From Oscheius dolichura (taxonomy: Eukaryota; Nematoda; Chromadorea; Rhabditida; Rhabditidae), in assembly GCA_932521035.1 (NCBI GenBank), contig OW051493.1, forward strand, positions 10,128,001 through 10,192,000: a stretch of 64,000 nt of DNA, written 5' to 3'. Below, one piece after another: positions 48,016-57,560 of the stretch (positions are counted from its first letter, which is position 1; the number at the start of each line of letters is the position of its first letter). Under the pieces are notes generated by a model. It was not told the origin of the DNA, ran no database searches, and worked only from the letters and a program-made list of their open reading frames with translations. Both the position numbers and the translations under genes were made by a program.

Positions 48016-48022
48016 TAATTAA

Positions 48023-48607
48023 ATAACCTCGTCTTCTGGACTAAATTTGGGTCAACATAAGGCTAACCCCGCTATTTATGATGTGCATTACGATAAAATC
48101 TTGGTTCCGAGCATCTGGCGGTTTGTGGTGGGTCCAAAGCGGAATTTTTTAAAAGGAGAGGGGAGAAGACGGTCAAATTTTGGATTTCGCGCCTTTTAGA
48201 GGTTTTTCTTAAAAGGGATGAGGCAGGTCATACAAAAGAAGGTTACCGTACATTTGTCTCTTCGGGACCTTTTGGCCAAATGGTGAAGAAAAATCGAGAA
48301 TTTCGATCACTTTTGGTCAAAAGGTCTTGCGCGGAATGTTTTGCCCCAGGTAACTCTTTTTGTTGGAAGAGAACTATAATATAAAGTTTCCCAGATGGAA
48401 AGATGAAGAAAATCAAAGATAAAGGTGATCAAGGGGAAAAACTGGTGTTCTTTGAAATCGCGCGTAACTTTCCACCTGCTTGTTGGATTACGCCGAATCA
48501 AATGTCCATTCTGCACCTATTCTGCGTCTAATCCTCTCGTCTGTATGGTTTCTTCTTCTATGGTTTGTTATTTTACCCCCTAAAAGAATAAAAACGGGTT
48601 TTAGAAG
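48023..48607. other. Spacer between the two chemoreceptor genes
   Basis: Starts with copy A's 3' flank, shared with copy B (TCTTCTGGACTAAATTTGGG). No first exon for copy B was found, although it should lie here. It includes a short segment, CAAAGCGGAATTTTTTAAAA, resembling DNA near 43420. Confidence 0.4.
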
Positions 48608-50279
48608 CTAATAATCCTCATAGGATTCATTATTTCAACAATTCTTGGCGCCGTGACCCTTGTTGTCTATTTCCTGATAGCCAGGACCATTATCCGGCAC
48701 TGGAAGATCTTCAACAGCTCCTATTATAAACTGTATCTCTTCTCTTCCCTTCTAGTCAGCTTATTCTCCTTTTTTAACTTTGAAAACTGTTCAGAACGTG
48801 GTCTCCTATTTAAATAGTTTCTTAATCCTTCGCCTCCCTAATATTATCTGTAAAGGCTGTCCACTGTCTTCATTTTATGATCAAGGCGACTTCTGGGGAC
48901 TGACTACAATGAGATTTCTCTATGTTTATCTACTGGCTGCTATGATATTTATAGAACAATGTATGGCATTTAACCGATATACAGCAGTTGCGTTTCATCT
49001 AAGTTATAACAAGGTGAGAGGGACGGGCAAGAAGCCGGCATGGAGGATCTGGGGCTTGGATCTGGGGACCGGTGACTTTATGAAGTGACCACGTTTGGTT
49101 TACCATTACCCTCTTATATTTTAACAGGGCAATGGGGAGTTTTTGGCGGAGCTGCTCCTGGATCGGAGAAGGGAACTAGGCCGGCTTCCCCGGACCAGGC
49201 TCCAAAAATCGCGGTCTCCGAGCTTGGCCAAAGCCTTTGGTCCTTTGGTCCAAAGGTCTTGTGAGCTTGCAACATTATGGGAAAAAAGAGGCTGCATCGG
49301 AGGTATTCAAAATTTCACATGGCTGGTTTTCGAACCAAGTTCAGAAAGTCTGGTACTGGGCTGTGGGAAGGTGGGTTTTCAGAGCGGAGGGAACAGAACG
49401 AAAATTTTTTGAGTTTTTGAGACGGGAATTACCCGGTGGCTATCGTCCAGGGTACAGGACTGCAACGGGAATTTCCCCCCGTGGCTATTCACACGGGAAT
49501 GCGAAGGGGACGGTCCCGTACCGGCCTGGTCTTGTCCCAATCGAAGTTGGGAAACTGGGACGCCTCTTTGGAGTCGGGGAGGGGCAGAACTGACGTCAGT
49601 CTGGACAAGTTTGGCCTTAGCTTGTGTAGCCCCTTTACCAAAGCTCAAAAAGCACACCATTTTCCCATTTTCCAGATCTGGTCCTTCCTCTTCCCCCTCG
49701 CTATTATCGGCTCCCAACTGACTGCCCTAATCATCGCCTATCCTTCCTACTTCTATCCCTCCTATTTCGTTTATTTGGAAGGGCCTGATATTTATATTTC
49801 TGTTGCTAATGAAGACGCCAACCGTCGGGAGCTGACCGTGATGATTGGGGAATGTTTCGCAGCTGCCTTGCTATTTCTACAAGGAGCCATGACAATCCGA
49901 GCCCTGTGGAGGACGCCCCTCCTTCCGAATCGAATTATCGAGGGGAAACTGTTCATCCACTCGTTTTTGAATTCTTTCTGCACTCTGAATATTGCCATCT
50001 ACGCTGTGAGTTGATCTTTAAAGGGCAAATTCCCGTCTCTGCCCGTTTGGGTCCCCTAAAACCCGAAACATGGCACATATATTTCAGTGTTGCTTTCATT
50101 TCATCAAGGGTGACTTCTTCTACAACTACGGTAATATCATTTTGGCCTATCTATTGGACCTGATCACCTTCACCTCGCCCTTCGGTCTAATTCTGTGCAG
50201 TTCTGAGCTGAGGAGTCTTATTTTTTCAAGGAAAACGAAGCGAGGGTTACAGAGTTCAATTATAGCTGTAATTAATTAA
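48608..50279 (+). CDS. Seven-helix chemoreceptor, Srg-superfamily-like, copy B (5' end unresolved)
   Basis: Tandem paralog of copy A with exons of exactly the same length: 48608-48754, 48795-49013, 49676-50005, 50088-50279, all phase 0. Coding differences are mostly conservative: NSSYYKLYLFSSLL against NSSYYKLYLVSSAL, and FNRYTAVAFHLSYNK in place of FNRYTAVAYHQSYDK. The last exon is almost identical between the two. The donor of the first listed exon is GTCAGC rather than copy A's GTAAGC, a weaker site. Intron 2 is 662 nt with unrelated sequence, against a repeat B insertion in copy A. As for A, the exon with the start codon was not found. Confidence 0.72.
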
Positions 50280-51356
50280 ATAACCACGTCTTCTGGACTA
50301 AATTTGGGTCAACATAAGGCTAAGAGCTGAGAAGCCATCTTTTTTGTCAAAAAATCAGACCAAGAATAGATTATTTAGTGTCTGTAATATAAGAAATAGA
50401 GAGAAAAGAGGCGAGGACAAGGCAGAATATCATCATTTTATGTTCAGGGAGTTCGTTGCTCTTCCGTTCGGGTTGTGTAAACAGCGGAGGGGGGTTCACG
50501 GGTCTCAGCAACTCTGACAAAGAGCCATTCACAGGGAGAGAGGTACAAACTATAGTGTAGACACAGTTTAGACACAGTTTAGCCACTCTTTAGATCAGAA
50601 AATATGTGACAGGTAAAAATAGAAATACCATATTCCCGGCAACACAAGTCAGCTCTCCACTTTCCGCATAGGCAACCTTCAAGGCGACCTCACGTGCCGA
50701 AGAAAAGCAGTTTTCCACAAGCATTTTGGTACTACCACAATCTCCAGAAAATGCTCTACAAAACTACTGTGGCGCTTTTGGAAAATTGGAATTTTTAGTC
50801 CCAAATGATCAAGATTTCCCCCGCCTATCCAATCAAATCTCCTTATCAGAAGTAGAAAGACACGGTCTCTGCTTTTCCACTTCTGGAGGTCTATCATATG
50901 CCGCTAGAAAGAGCTCGTCAAGATCTATCCAGCCCTGTTTTTATCTCCGCTAGAATGAATTCCTTGCACCTATTTTGATTTGAAATAGGCCCCATACTAA
51001 CCCTCCACAGCAGTCTCAATAGAGTTATCTCCTTCCGAGACTGATCGAGGAGCCACGGCCCGAAATCTTGACTAGAATGGAAGTCTGATAGCTCGTCGGA
51101 ATCGTCTCGTCGAGCTGGTCGAGCAGACAAACCGGGTCTTGTTTCGGCAGCCCTTCTTATTCAACAACACCAAGGCGATTAAGAGAAATGGAAGATTTGA
51201 ATTTCCAGTTATTTGAATTACCGAAATCTCATCCTCATGATCGTCGAGTGCTGGAGACTTGTAAATCTGTTTGGGCCGAGCAGATTTAGCCAAGAATACC
51301 ATAGATTTAACCCAAAAATGTACTCACAGAATAAATAAAAGAATTAATAACTGATA
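50280..51356. other. Intergenic region, chemoreceptor B to FLYWCH unit
   Basis: Begins with the shared 3' flank, then a stretch with CCAGAAAATGCTCTACAAAACT (repeat D type, about 50740) and an inverted repeat B copy at 50885-51130. No exon supported. Confidence 0.45.
50885..51130 (-). repeat. Dispersed repeat B copy, inverted
   Basis: Reverse complement of the B core: AAATAGGCCCCATACTAACC, GAGTTATCTCC, GATCGAGGAGCCACGGCC, TCTTGACTAGAATGGAAGTC. Confidence 0.8.
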
Positions 51357-52710
51357 TCAAATATCCCCATTTTCCATTTGTGCCATTTTCTGATGGTAAG
51401 CCTTGGCTCGTTGGATTCTCTTCCTCTGGGCGTCATAGTTCCCTGAAATGGACAGCTACCCTCTTTTAGTCCTTAGTCAGTGCAGTACACACGACAAATC
51501 GGGTTAGAAACAACACCCTGCACCGACCTAAGACAATCGAATTACCCAGTGTCTTCTTGAAGTCGGCGTTGAATTCCCGGCAAGTCTCCTTGACAATCTC
51601 TTTGGGATTCAGATCGGGTCGCTCCTTGGCCATCTCCTTTTGTCGGTATTTCATCAATTCGTTCTGAAAAAAACACTCATAAGTTGTCGAGCCAATAGCC
51701 CCCTTGGGGAGACGATAATCTCCTTCAATGAAAACTTATGAGTCCCGCAAGGAAAGGTTAGGCTCCAAATCACATAAGGACATCATTTACTTCAAGTTCA
51801 GATCGCTACTGTCGAGCTCGTTTGCACCGAAGATGGGCAGTATAAGATTGAAAATGTCGGCTGGACTCCCATAGTGGCCGACCACAGGGGCTGACTTCCC
51901 CCTTGCTCGTTTGCTTCCCTCTTTTTCTGCCGGGCTCCCTGGTCCAAAATGACCATTATTTCTTGGTTTTTCATGGTAAAATTGAAATCTGGATCATTTA
52001 GTCTCAGAATAAGTAATAGGCCCCGAAACGCCGGGCTTTTGCTTTGAAAGTGGGCTTTATTCGAGCTTTTCTGGTTCCTCTGTTTATTAAAGTCCAAAAA
52101 TGTATCAAAAGAAGTACTACCTGGTTTAATTGAGGCCGATTTTCATTTAATTCGGGCGAAAAGTGATAGAGCTACAACACCAAACGTGTGATGTGCCTGG
52201 TTAGGTCTTTTTACGTTAAAGGTACAGTGCAAGAGTTTTTTGAAGTTGGCTTTATCTTGTTCAGAATTTTTTTCTGATCAAAGTTATCTATTTTAAAAAT
52301 TTACAAAAATGCTAAATAGAGCGTTTTGATCAGCAAAATTAGCTCTACAAAATAAGATCAATTACAACAAAATTCATGATAGTTTCGAAAACTTGGGGTA
52401 TTGTAGCAAAAACTCTTGTACTGTTCCTTTAAAGTCCAAAAATGTATTAAAAGAGGTACTACCTGGTTTAAATCTGGATTCGGCTCGTGATTATGGTCCG
52501 TCACTATGTGAACCGTCTTTGTGTACTGATTAAACCGGTAGGCAGCTTGACACATGGAAAAGGCCCGATTTCTAAAGAATTTTTGGTTAATTACAAGGAA
52601 ATACAGCCTTACTTGAAGTAGCAGTAGTAATAACAGGTTCCGTCCTTGTTGACCCGGTGGAGGCGCATCAGGTGCCCGCATAGAATCTCGACTCTCTGGC
52701 TCCGTTTGCC
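51357..52710 (-). CDS. FLYWCH zinc-finger unit (own gene or alternative 3' exons)
   Basis: Four exons on the minus strand: 52613-52710, 52463-52571, 51546-51663, 51357-51442, with agreeing phases and a stop at 51357. They encode a FLYWCH-type finger: GKRSQRVEILCGHLMRLHRV, DGTCYYYCYFK, FSMCQAAYRFNQYTK and VHIVTDHNHEPNPD, supplying the Cys pair and the HNH end, then a helical basic tail (MKYRQKEMAKERPDLNPKE, AQRKRIQRAKAYHQK). There is no ATG before the first Cys: the exon opens in phase 0 after a strong TAATTTTCAG acceptor. Either it is spliced from a phase-0 donor of the gene just upstream (54656, 54297 or 53930), or it is the second cistron of an operon, the gap from the previous stop being only 132 bp, starting at the internal Met of CGHLMRLHRV. 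Probably nuclear and DNA-binding. Confidence 0.7.
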
Positions 52711-52809
52711 CTGAAAATTAGAAATTCAAAAGGGCTTCAAGAAAGCCCGATCCCCGCCACAGTTACTCAGTCACTCAGCCACAGTGCAATAAACAAGTAG
52801 TACGGTATG

Positions 52810-52815
52810 TTTATT
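52810..52815 (-). terminator. Polyadenylation signal AATAAA after the FLYWCH-like cluster gene
   Basis: GGCAATAAACATA on the minus strand, 28 nt after the stop at 52843 and about 100 nt before the first FLYWCH-unit exon. Confidence 0.5.
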
Positions 52816-52842
52816 GCCATTAAAAGTGAGATATTAGGGGAA

Positions 52843-54853
52843 TTAGGTCTCCTCAGCGGCAACTTCTTCCTCCGTCGCGGCGGCCGCCTGTCCCTTCCGT
52901 CTCCAGACAGTGTTGCAAGTAGTCTTAAAGCGCTTAAAATCGCCCAACTGCTCTATGATAGCCTTCCGCTCCTCGTAAGCTAAAAAGGGGAAAATTTCCA
53001 GATTAAATGGGATACTCACGGATGCTCTTGTCGTCGTAGATAGATTTCAACATTTCCATGTAGATGGGCTTCTCGTTCCCGCGTTCTTCGAGGGATTTGA
53101 ACTTTTGCAACGTCTCCATGACCAGGCGCTCGGCCATTTCCTTTACCCAATTGCGGGGGACACAGATGTGGGCAAGGGCTTGGGGATCCTCTTGGAATTT
53201 TCCGTCAACTACCTGAATTTTGAACTCATTTCTTGGTTTTGACACCCATTTTGCTACTACGGGTCTCTAGGTCGGTAGTATCGCTTCTTCCTCTAATAAT
53301 TTTTGCCCAGAATCGAAGCATGATCCCCCAGGAGAAGACTGGGGCTCCGCGACCTCGAATTCCCCTGTGAACATGGACTTGTTTCCATGAAAAGGGTATT
53401 TGGTTCCCGGGTGGGAACCCTCAAGAGCTTTTGTGGATTTCTCTAGCAGATCTTTTGGTCTATTTGGTGGGAAACGCTCAAATCCCGGATCAAACAGGTC
53501 ATTTCCGAGCCTCCAGCCCCAAAGGATCCTGGGGAAGAAATTTTATAAATTCAAACCTTCCATTTCTCTTTTTCGCCCTGGTTTTGGCGCATAGGAAGAG
53601 CTCCGGCTAGGTGACCCGATCCTTCTTGACCAGCTCGATGAGCTCTATCGACTGAGCTATCAGACTTCCATTCTAGTCAAGATTGTGGCCCGTGGCTCCT
53701 CCATCAGTCTCGGGAGGGGATAACTCAATTGAGACTGCTGGGGAGGGATAGTATGGGGCCCTCATAAGAACAGCATCTTGTAGATCTCGACGAGCTCTTT
53801 CCAGTGGGATATGATAGACCTACGGCAGTAGCGAAGTAGAAGTCCTGCCCGGAAATTCCCATCCCCAACTACCAAAACAAGGTAAAATGGCGCCTAGCCC
53901 CTTGAAATAGTGTAAAATGGAAAACTGACCGTGATAGAGACGGACTTGGTGTTGATCTTGGAGTTCTTACAGGAGATACAGCTGTAAGTATCGCCGTCCT
54001 TCTTCGTGTGCTTGTATTGGAAGGCGTAACAATTATCACCAAACCTAGAATTCCCCAATAATATTAAAAATAGACTACAGTAACCCACCTGTAGAGTAAT
54101 ATCGGCCGTTGTCCTTTCTTCGACGGGGCCCAGACAGAATCGAAGACTCGATCTGGGGTCGGCTTCGACGGGCCCATAAGGCTCGCACACTGGAAGGGAT
54201 TAAACGAAAATTAGCTGTGGTTTTAAGAAGAAATGATTGGCTGTGTAACTGAGTAACTGTGGCTTATTTCAACCCCAAGAGGAAGGGAAAACTCACGAGC
54301 TGGGCGAAGGTTGCCTCGTCCTGGTGTATTAGTTTCCGTTTTTTCGCTGGATTTTCCATCATATCGTCGCTTAGATTCCCTGAGGTGCTGGGCTGCATAT
54401 CCAGGCAGCCGGGCTTCATTTCCTCCTCTTCGTCCCGTTCTGGGAACAAATCCTCCGCTCGGACGCCTGTCTCCTCGTCCGGTTCCTTTAAAACGCCAAT
54501 TAGACTAGATAATGGTCCCGCCACGAACCTCAGTTTTGAAAATGGCTTCATTACAGAGTGAAGAATTATTTAGTGTATTATTTGCCGTTGTTTCACGGCC
54601 ATTTGTGAGGAAAGAAGGCTAAAATTGGCTATTTCTCGAGCAAAATGGGTCTCACCGCGTCCATGGAGTAATCCTTAGCTCGGCTCTGGCAATCCACACA
54701 AATATCGGACATTTTCTCCCCGGTAGTAAATTGTGTCAACCCGGTTTTTAACTGTAATTTCAATTTTTGCGATTAAAATGGTAAAAAACTTACCAGAGCA
54801 GCAATCGCGTCGGAAACCTTCGAGGCATCCTTTATCGTCACTAGGAGATACAT
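52843..54853 (-). CDS. Cluster gene 1: shared N-module plus FLYWCH-like Cys/His region
   Basis: Exons on the minus strand: 54794-54853, 54656-54751, 54297-54485, 54089-54189, 53930-54044, 53020-53212, 52843-52979, all in phase. The first exon codes MYLLVTIKDASKVSDAIAAL; the second contains TGEKMSDICVDCQSR. This pair is homologous to the first two exons of the next two genes upstream. An acidic linker with a basic patch (ENPAKKRKLIHQDE, possible nuclear signal) leads to a Cys-rich segment: LLYRFGDNCYAFQYKHTKK, DGDTYSCISCKN and DPQALAHICVPRNW, which resembles a divergent FLYWCH finger, followed by helices (EMAERLVMETLQKFKSLEE). TTTTTTGCAG|GGAG before the ATG looks like a trans-splice acceptor. 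The intron 53213-53929 contains a repeat B copy. Function inferred as transcriptional regulator; no ortholog assigned. Confidence 0.72.
53390..53830 (+). repeat. Dispersed repeat B, longest copy
   Basis: Has the extended left part also seen at 16360 (TTTTGTGGATTTCTCTAGCA, GGTGGGAAACGCTCAAA), then the full B core through TAGATCTCGACGAGCTCTTT. Inserted in an intron of cluster gene 1 on the opposite strand. Confidence 0.8.
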
Positions 54854-55128
54854 CTCCCTGCAAAAAGGGGCTCGTTTAATAGAAAAAATTATAAAAAAGG
54901 TTAATATTAATAGTAGAAATCTTATTTTAAAAAAATGGAAAAGAAATCGGTTTTAAAGCGGAATGGATGAATTAAAGCGATTGCAGAAAAGGACGCGTGG
55001 TACTGGCGTTAATTGTCGCCTAGTTGCGTATTTATTTCTACAGAAACGGGCATCAGACAATATAAAAGGTATAAATACGTAAATATACGTTATATATAAT
55101 ATAGATAATAAAATTTTAATGAAGAATC

Positions 55129-55134
55129 TTTATT
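55129..55134 (-). terminator. Polyadenylation signal AATAAA, cluster gene 2
   Basis: AATAAA on the minus strand 25 nt after the stop at 55159. Confidence 0.5.
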
Positions 55135-55158
55135 CTAAAGACCAGAAGGGCAATTTCC

Positions 55159-57109
55159 CTATGGCATAGGCGCCAATGTATTAGAATGGAAATTACTCGC
55201 CGGTGGGACGAAATAATTCTTTTTTCTGGTCTTGTACTCCTCAAAATCGACGCCGGGGAAACATTTTATCCAGAGGGAATCGTATTCCGAGCGGAGTTCT
55301 TGTCTAAAAATAAGGGAATAAGGAAGGGAGGGAAGCTTACTCGTGGTCAATTATCTCGGCACATTCCAAATCATATGGATGATGGTGTTCCAAATGTTTT
55401 CGGACCTCGTAACGGCGGGTGAATTGTTGGGCACAGAGAGAACAGCTGAACTGTTCTCGGGAGGCGTGCAACTTGATGTGGCGCTCGATATTCGCCATCG
55501 GAGTGGAGCCTCCCCACGTGATGAAACCGTTACAGACCTGGAAATGGGGCACTCATAATCATATCCAAGAAAAAGGCCAGGGACGTCGCGATGATCATTT
55601 TGTTGTGGAAAAAGAAGGCCCCGAAGAAGTTTCTAGACCCCATCTCCTACCCGGGAATTTCTACGAGGCTTGGAAACGACTGCACCCAGTCGAACAACCC
55701 CAGTGGAGGATCATTTTTATCGGAGGCAAAGGGGAAGAGCTTTGTGTTAGGGGGTTTTGAAAAATACGGAGTAAAAAAACTTTGGGAGATCTTGTGGCTC
55801 GGCCAATTCCATGCATGGATGACGCCATGGCGACGCCATAACGGCGCCATTTGGATTGGGTCGCCATTTTTGGCGTGCCCATTTTTAGCGACACTAATAC
55901 ATGGTGTTGCTGGCCACATAGAAATCTCCCTGGCTGAATGTTCTGGAGGCGGGAAATTATCAGAGAGACCTATAGAATGGCTTAAAAAGCTCCTGAACCA
56001 CGTCCCAGAAGCTTTCCCCAATCCTGACTCAATTTATAGAAAATCAAGAAAAATACCTACCGTACAATTGAGCCCCTGTCTTCCTTCCTTCGCCTCCGTC
56101 GGTTTCTTCTTCGGCTGCCGTTTTAGTTTCGTTAGCGGTCCTTCAGAAAACTCCGACATTCCCATAGATGTTTCCAGTTCGGTAATATTAACTCCGCCGT
56201 CGTGTTGCTCATCCTTGCACGTTATCAACGGTTCCATTTCAAAAAGTGGCTAAAAATTACGAAAAAATAATAATGATAGGGTATAAATCTTACCTGAGGC
56301 TCCAGAACAGATATTTTAGGCTCCGGAGGGGATATTTTCCTCTTTCGGGAGGTGGTGGCCGCTGTTTGGTAGGAAACACTTCTGGCTTGGGGCGTTGGCT
56401 GTGGAGGAGGAGGTGGAGGAGCGGCTGGGGAGGCGGAACGAGGAGATTCGGAGGCATTCCGACGCTGGGCACAGTCGGTACAGACTTCCCTCAGTTCTTG
56501 GCCAGTCACCATTGACAGGAAGTTGTTCCTGATCTGAAAAAATAGACTATACCGGTGTTTGAGATTCTCCTAGACGCCTTTTGGCTTTTTTTCGGCCCCG
56601 TTCGACCCTTTATGGTGTCCTAGGGCCCTTGTTGACTATTTGAAAAGTTCCTGGCTCGTTTTTGACCATTTTTGAGCCTTTTGGAGCTCTTTTTATTTCC
56701 TTAGCCCATTTTTTGACCCCATTTGGTCTCTAGATTCCATTTTGACCGTTGCTAGTGTCCTAGATCCCCTTTTGACTATTTAGAAAAAGTTGCTAGCCTC
56801 TTCCCTAACTCCCTGTGTCTTTTCTAGACCCTTTTTGAGCTTTTTAGATTCCTTTTCAGCTCTTTGTAGGCTTTTTGGCCTATTTTTGACCCTTTTTGGC
56901 CTTCTCTAGCCTCTTTTCTAATCATAAACATAGATTTCTATAACTAGAACGCTTCCTGCTAAATTTGGAAAGTATATTTTATGTTTTCTAAGTCAAAAAT
57001 GGTACAGTACGCTCTAAAACCGTAAGAAATGATGAAAACTGTAACTAACCAGTAGTGAAATGGCTTCCGCTGCCTTATCCGAGTCTTTGATGTTCAGCAG
57101 GATGTACAT
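55159..57109 (-). CDS. Cluster gene 2: shared N-module plus two C2H2 zinc fingers
   Basis: Exons on the minus strand: 57050-57109, 56294-56533, 56061-56249, 55341-55537, 55159-55303; all phases agree, 276 residues. The first exon, MYILLNIKDSDKAAEAISLL, has the same length (60 nt) and phase as in cluster gene 1. The second starts IRNNFLSM and contains TGQELREVCTDCAQR, aligned with TGEKMSDICVDCQSR of gene 1. A Pro/Ser-rich linker (AAPPPPPPQPTPQ) and a basic patch (TTSRKRKISPPEP) follow. Finger 1 spans the exon 3-4 junction: NCTVCNGF ... NIERHIKLH. Finger 2 is FSCSLCAQQFTRRYEVRKHL then EHHH. Both have complete C2H2 ligand sets. The tail ends ASNFHSNTLAPMP. A CTCTAAAG acceptor lies 4 nt before the ATG. 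Nuclear DNA-binding role inferred. Confidence 0.78.
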
Positions 57110-57371
57110 CTTCCTTTAGAGTTGAACTAGACGATTTAAGGAGTAGAAATGCCGGCCGAATAAACAAAGCCCGCGTTCGGGACTGCGGCTGGGAAAGCGA
57201 GAGGCGATCGATAGGACGGAAGGCCGCGGACCCGGCCGCGCTGCGTCCCAAGCACACATAATGCGTCCGAATGGCGGAGAGCGCAGAGAAATGACCCCAA
57301 TCCGGCGGGGATCCCCTTCCCGGATTGGGATTTTTTCAAAGGAAATTAGAACCAGAAGAGGGGTAGAATTC

Positions 57372-57377
57372 TTTATT
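57372..57377 (-). terminator. Polyadenylation signal AATAAA, cluster gene 3
   Basis: CTAAATAAAGAATTC on the minus strand, about 185 nt after the stop at 57561. Confidence 0.4.
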
Positions 57378-57560
57378 TAGTGGATTCTTTGGCTCTGTTT
57401 GACTCCATACAGTAGCCAGAGTCTTCAATATCTTTTCAATCTTTTCACTGTGAGCATTTTGAGTACGGAATATTTCCAATTATGATTTCTTATCGTTCTG
57501 GGACCCGTGAGGCTGTACAATATATCTGAGGAGGAAGGGGGAGACCATAAGGAAGGATAA

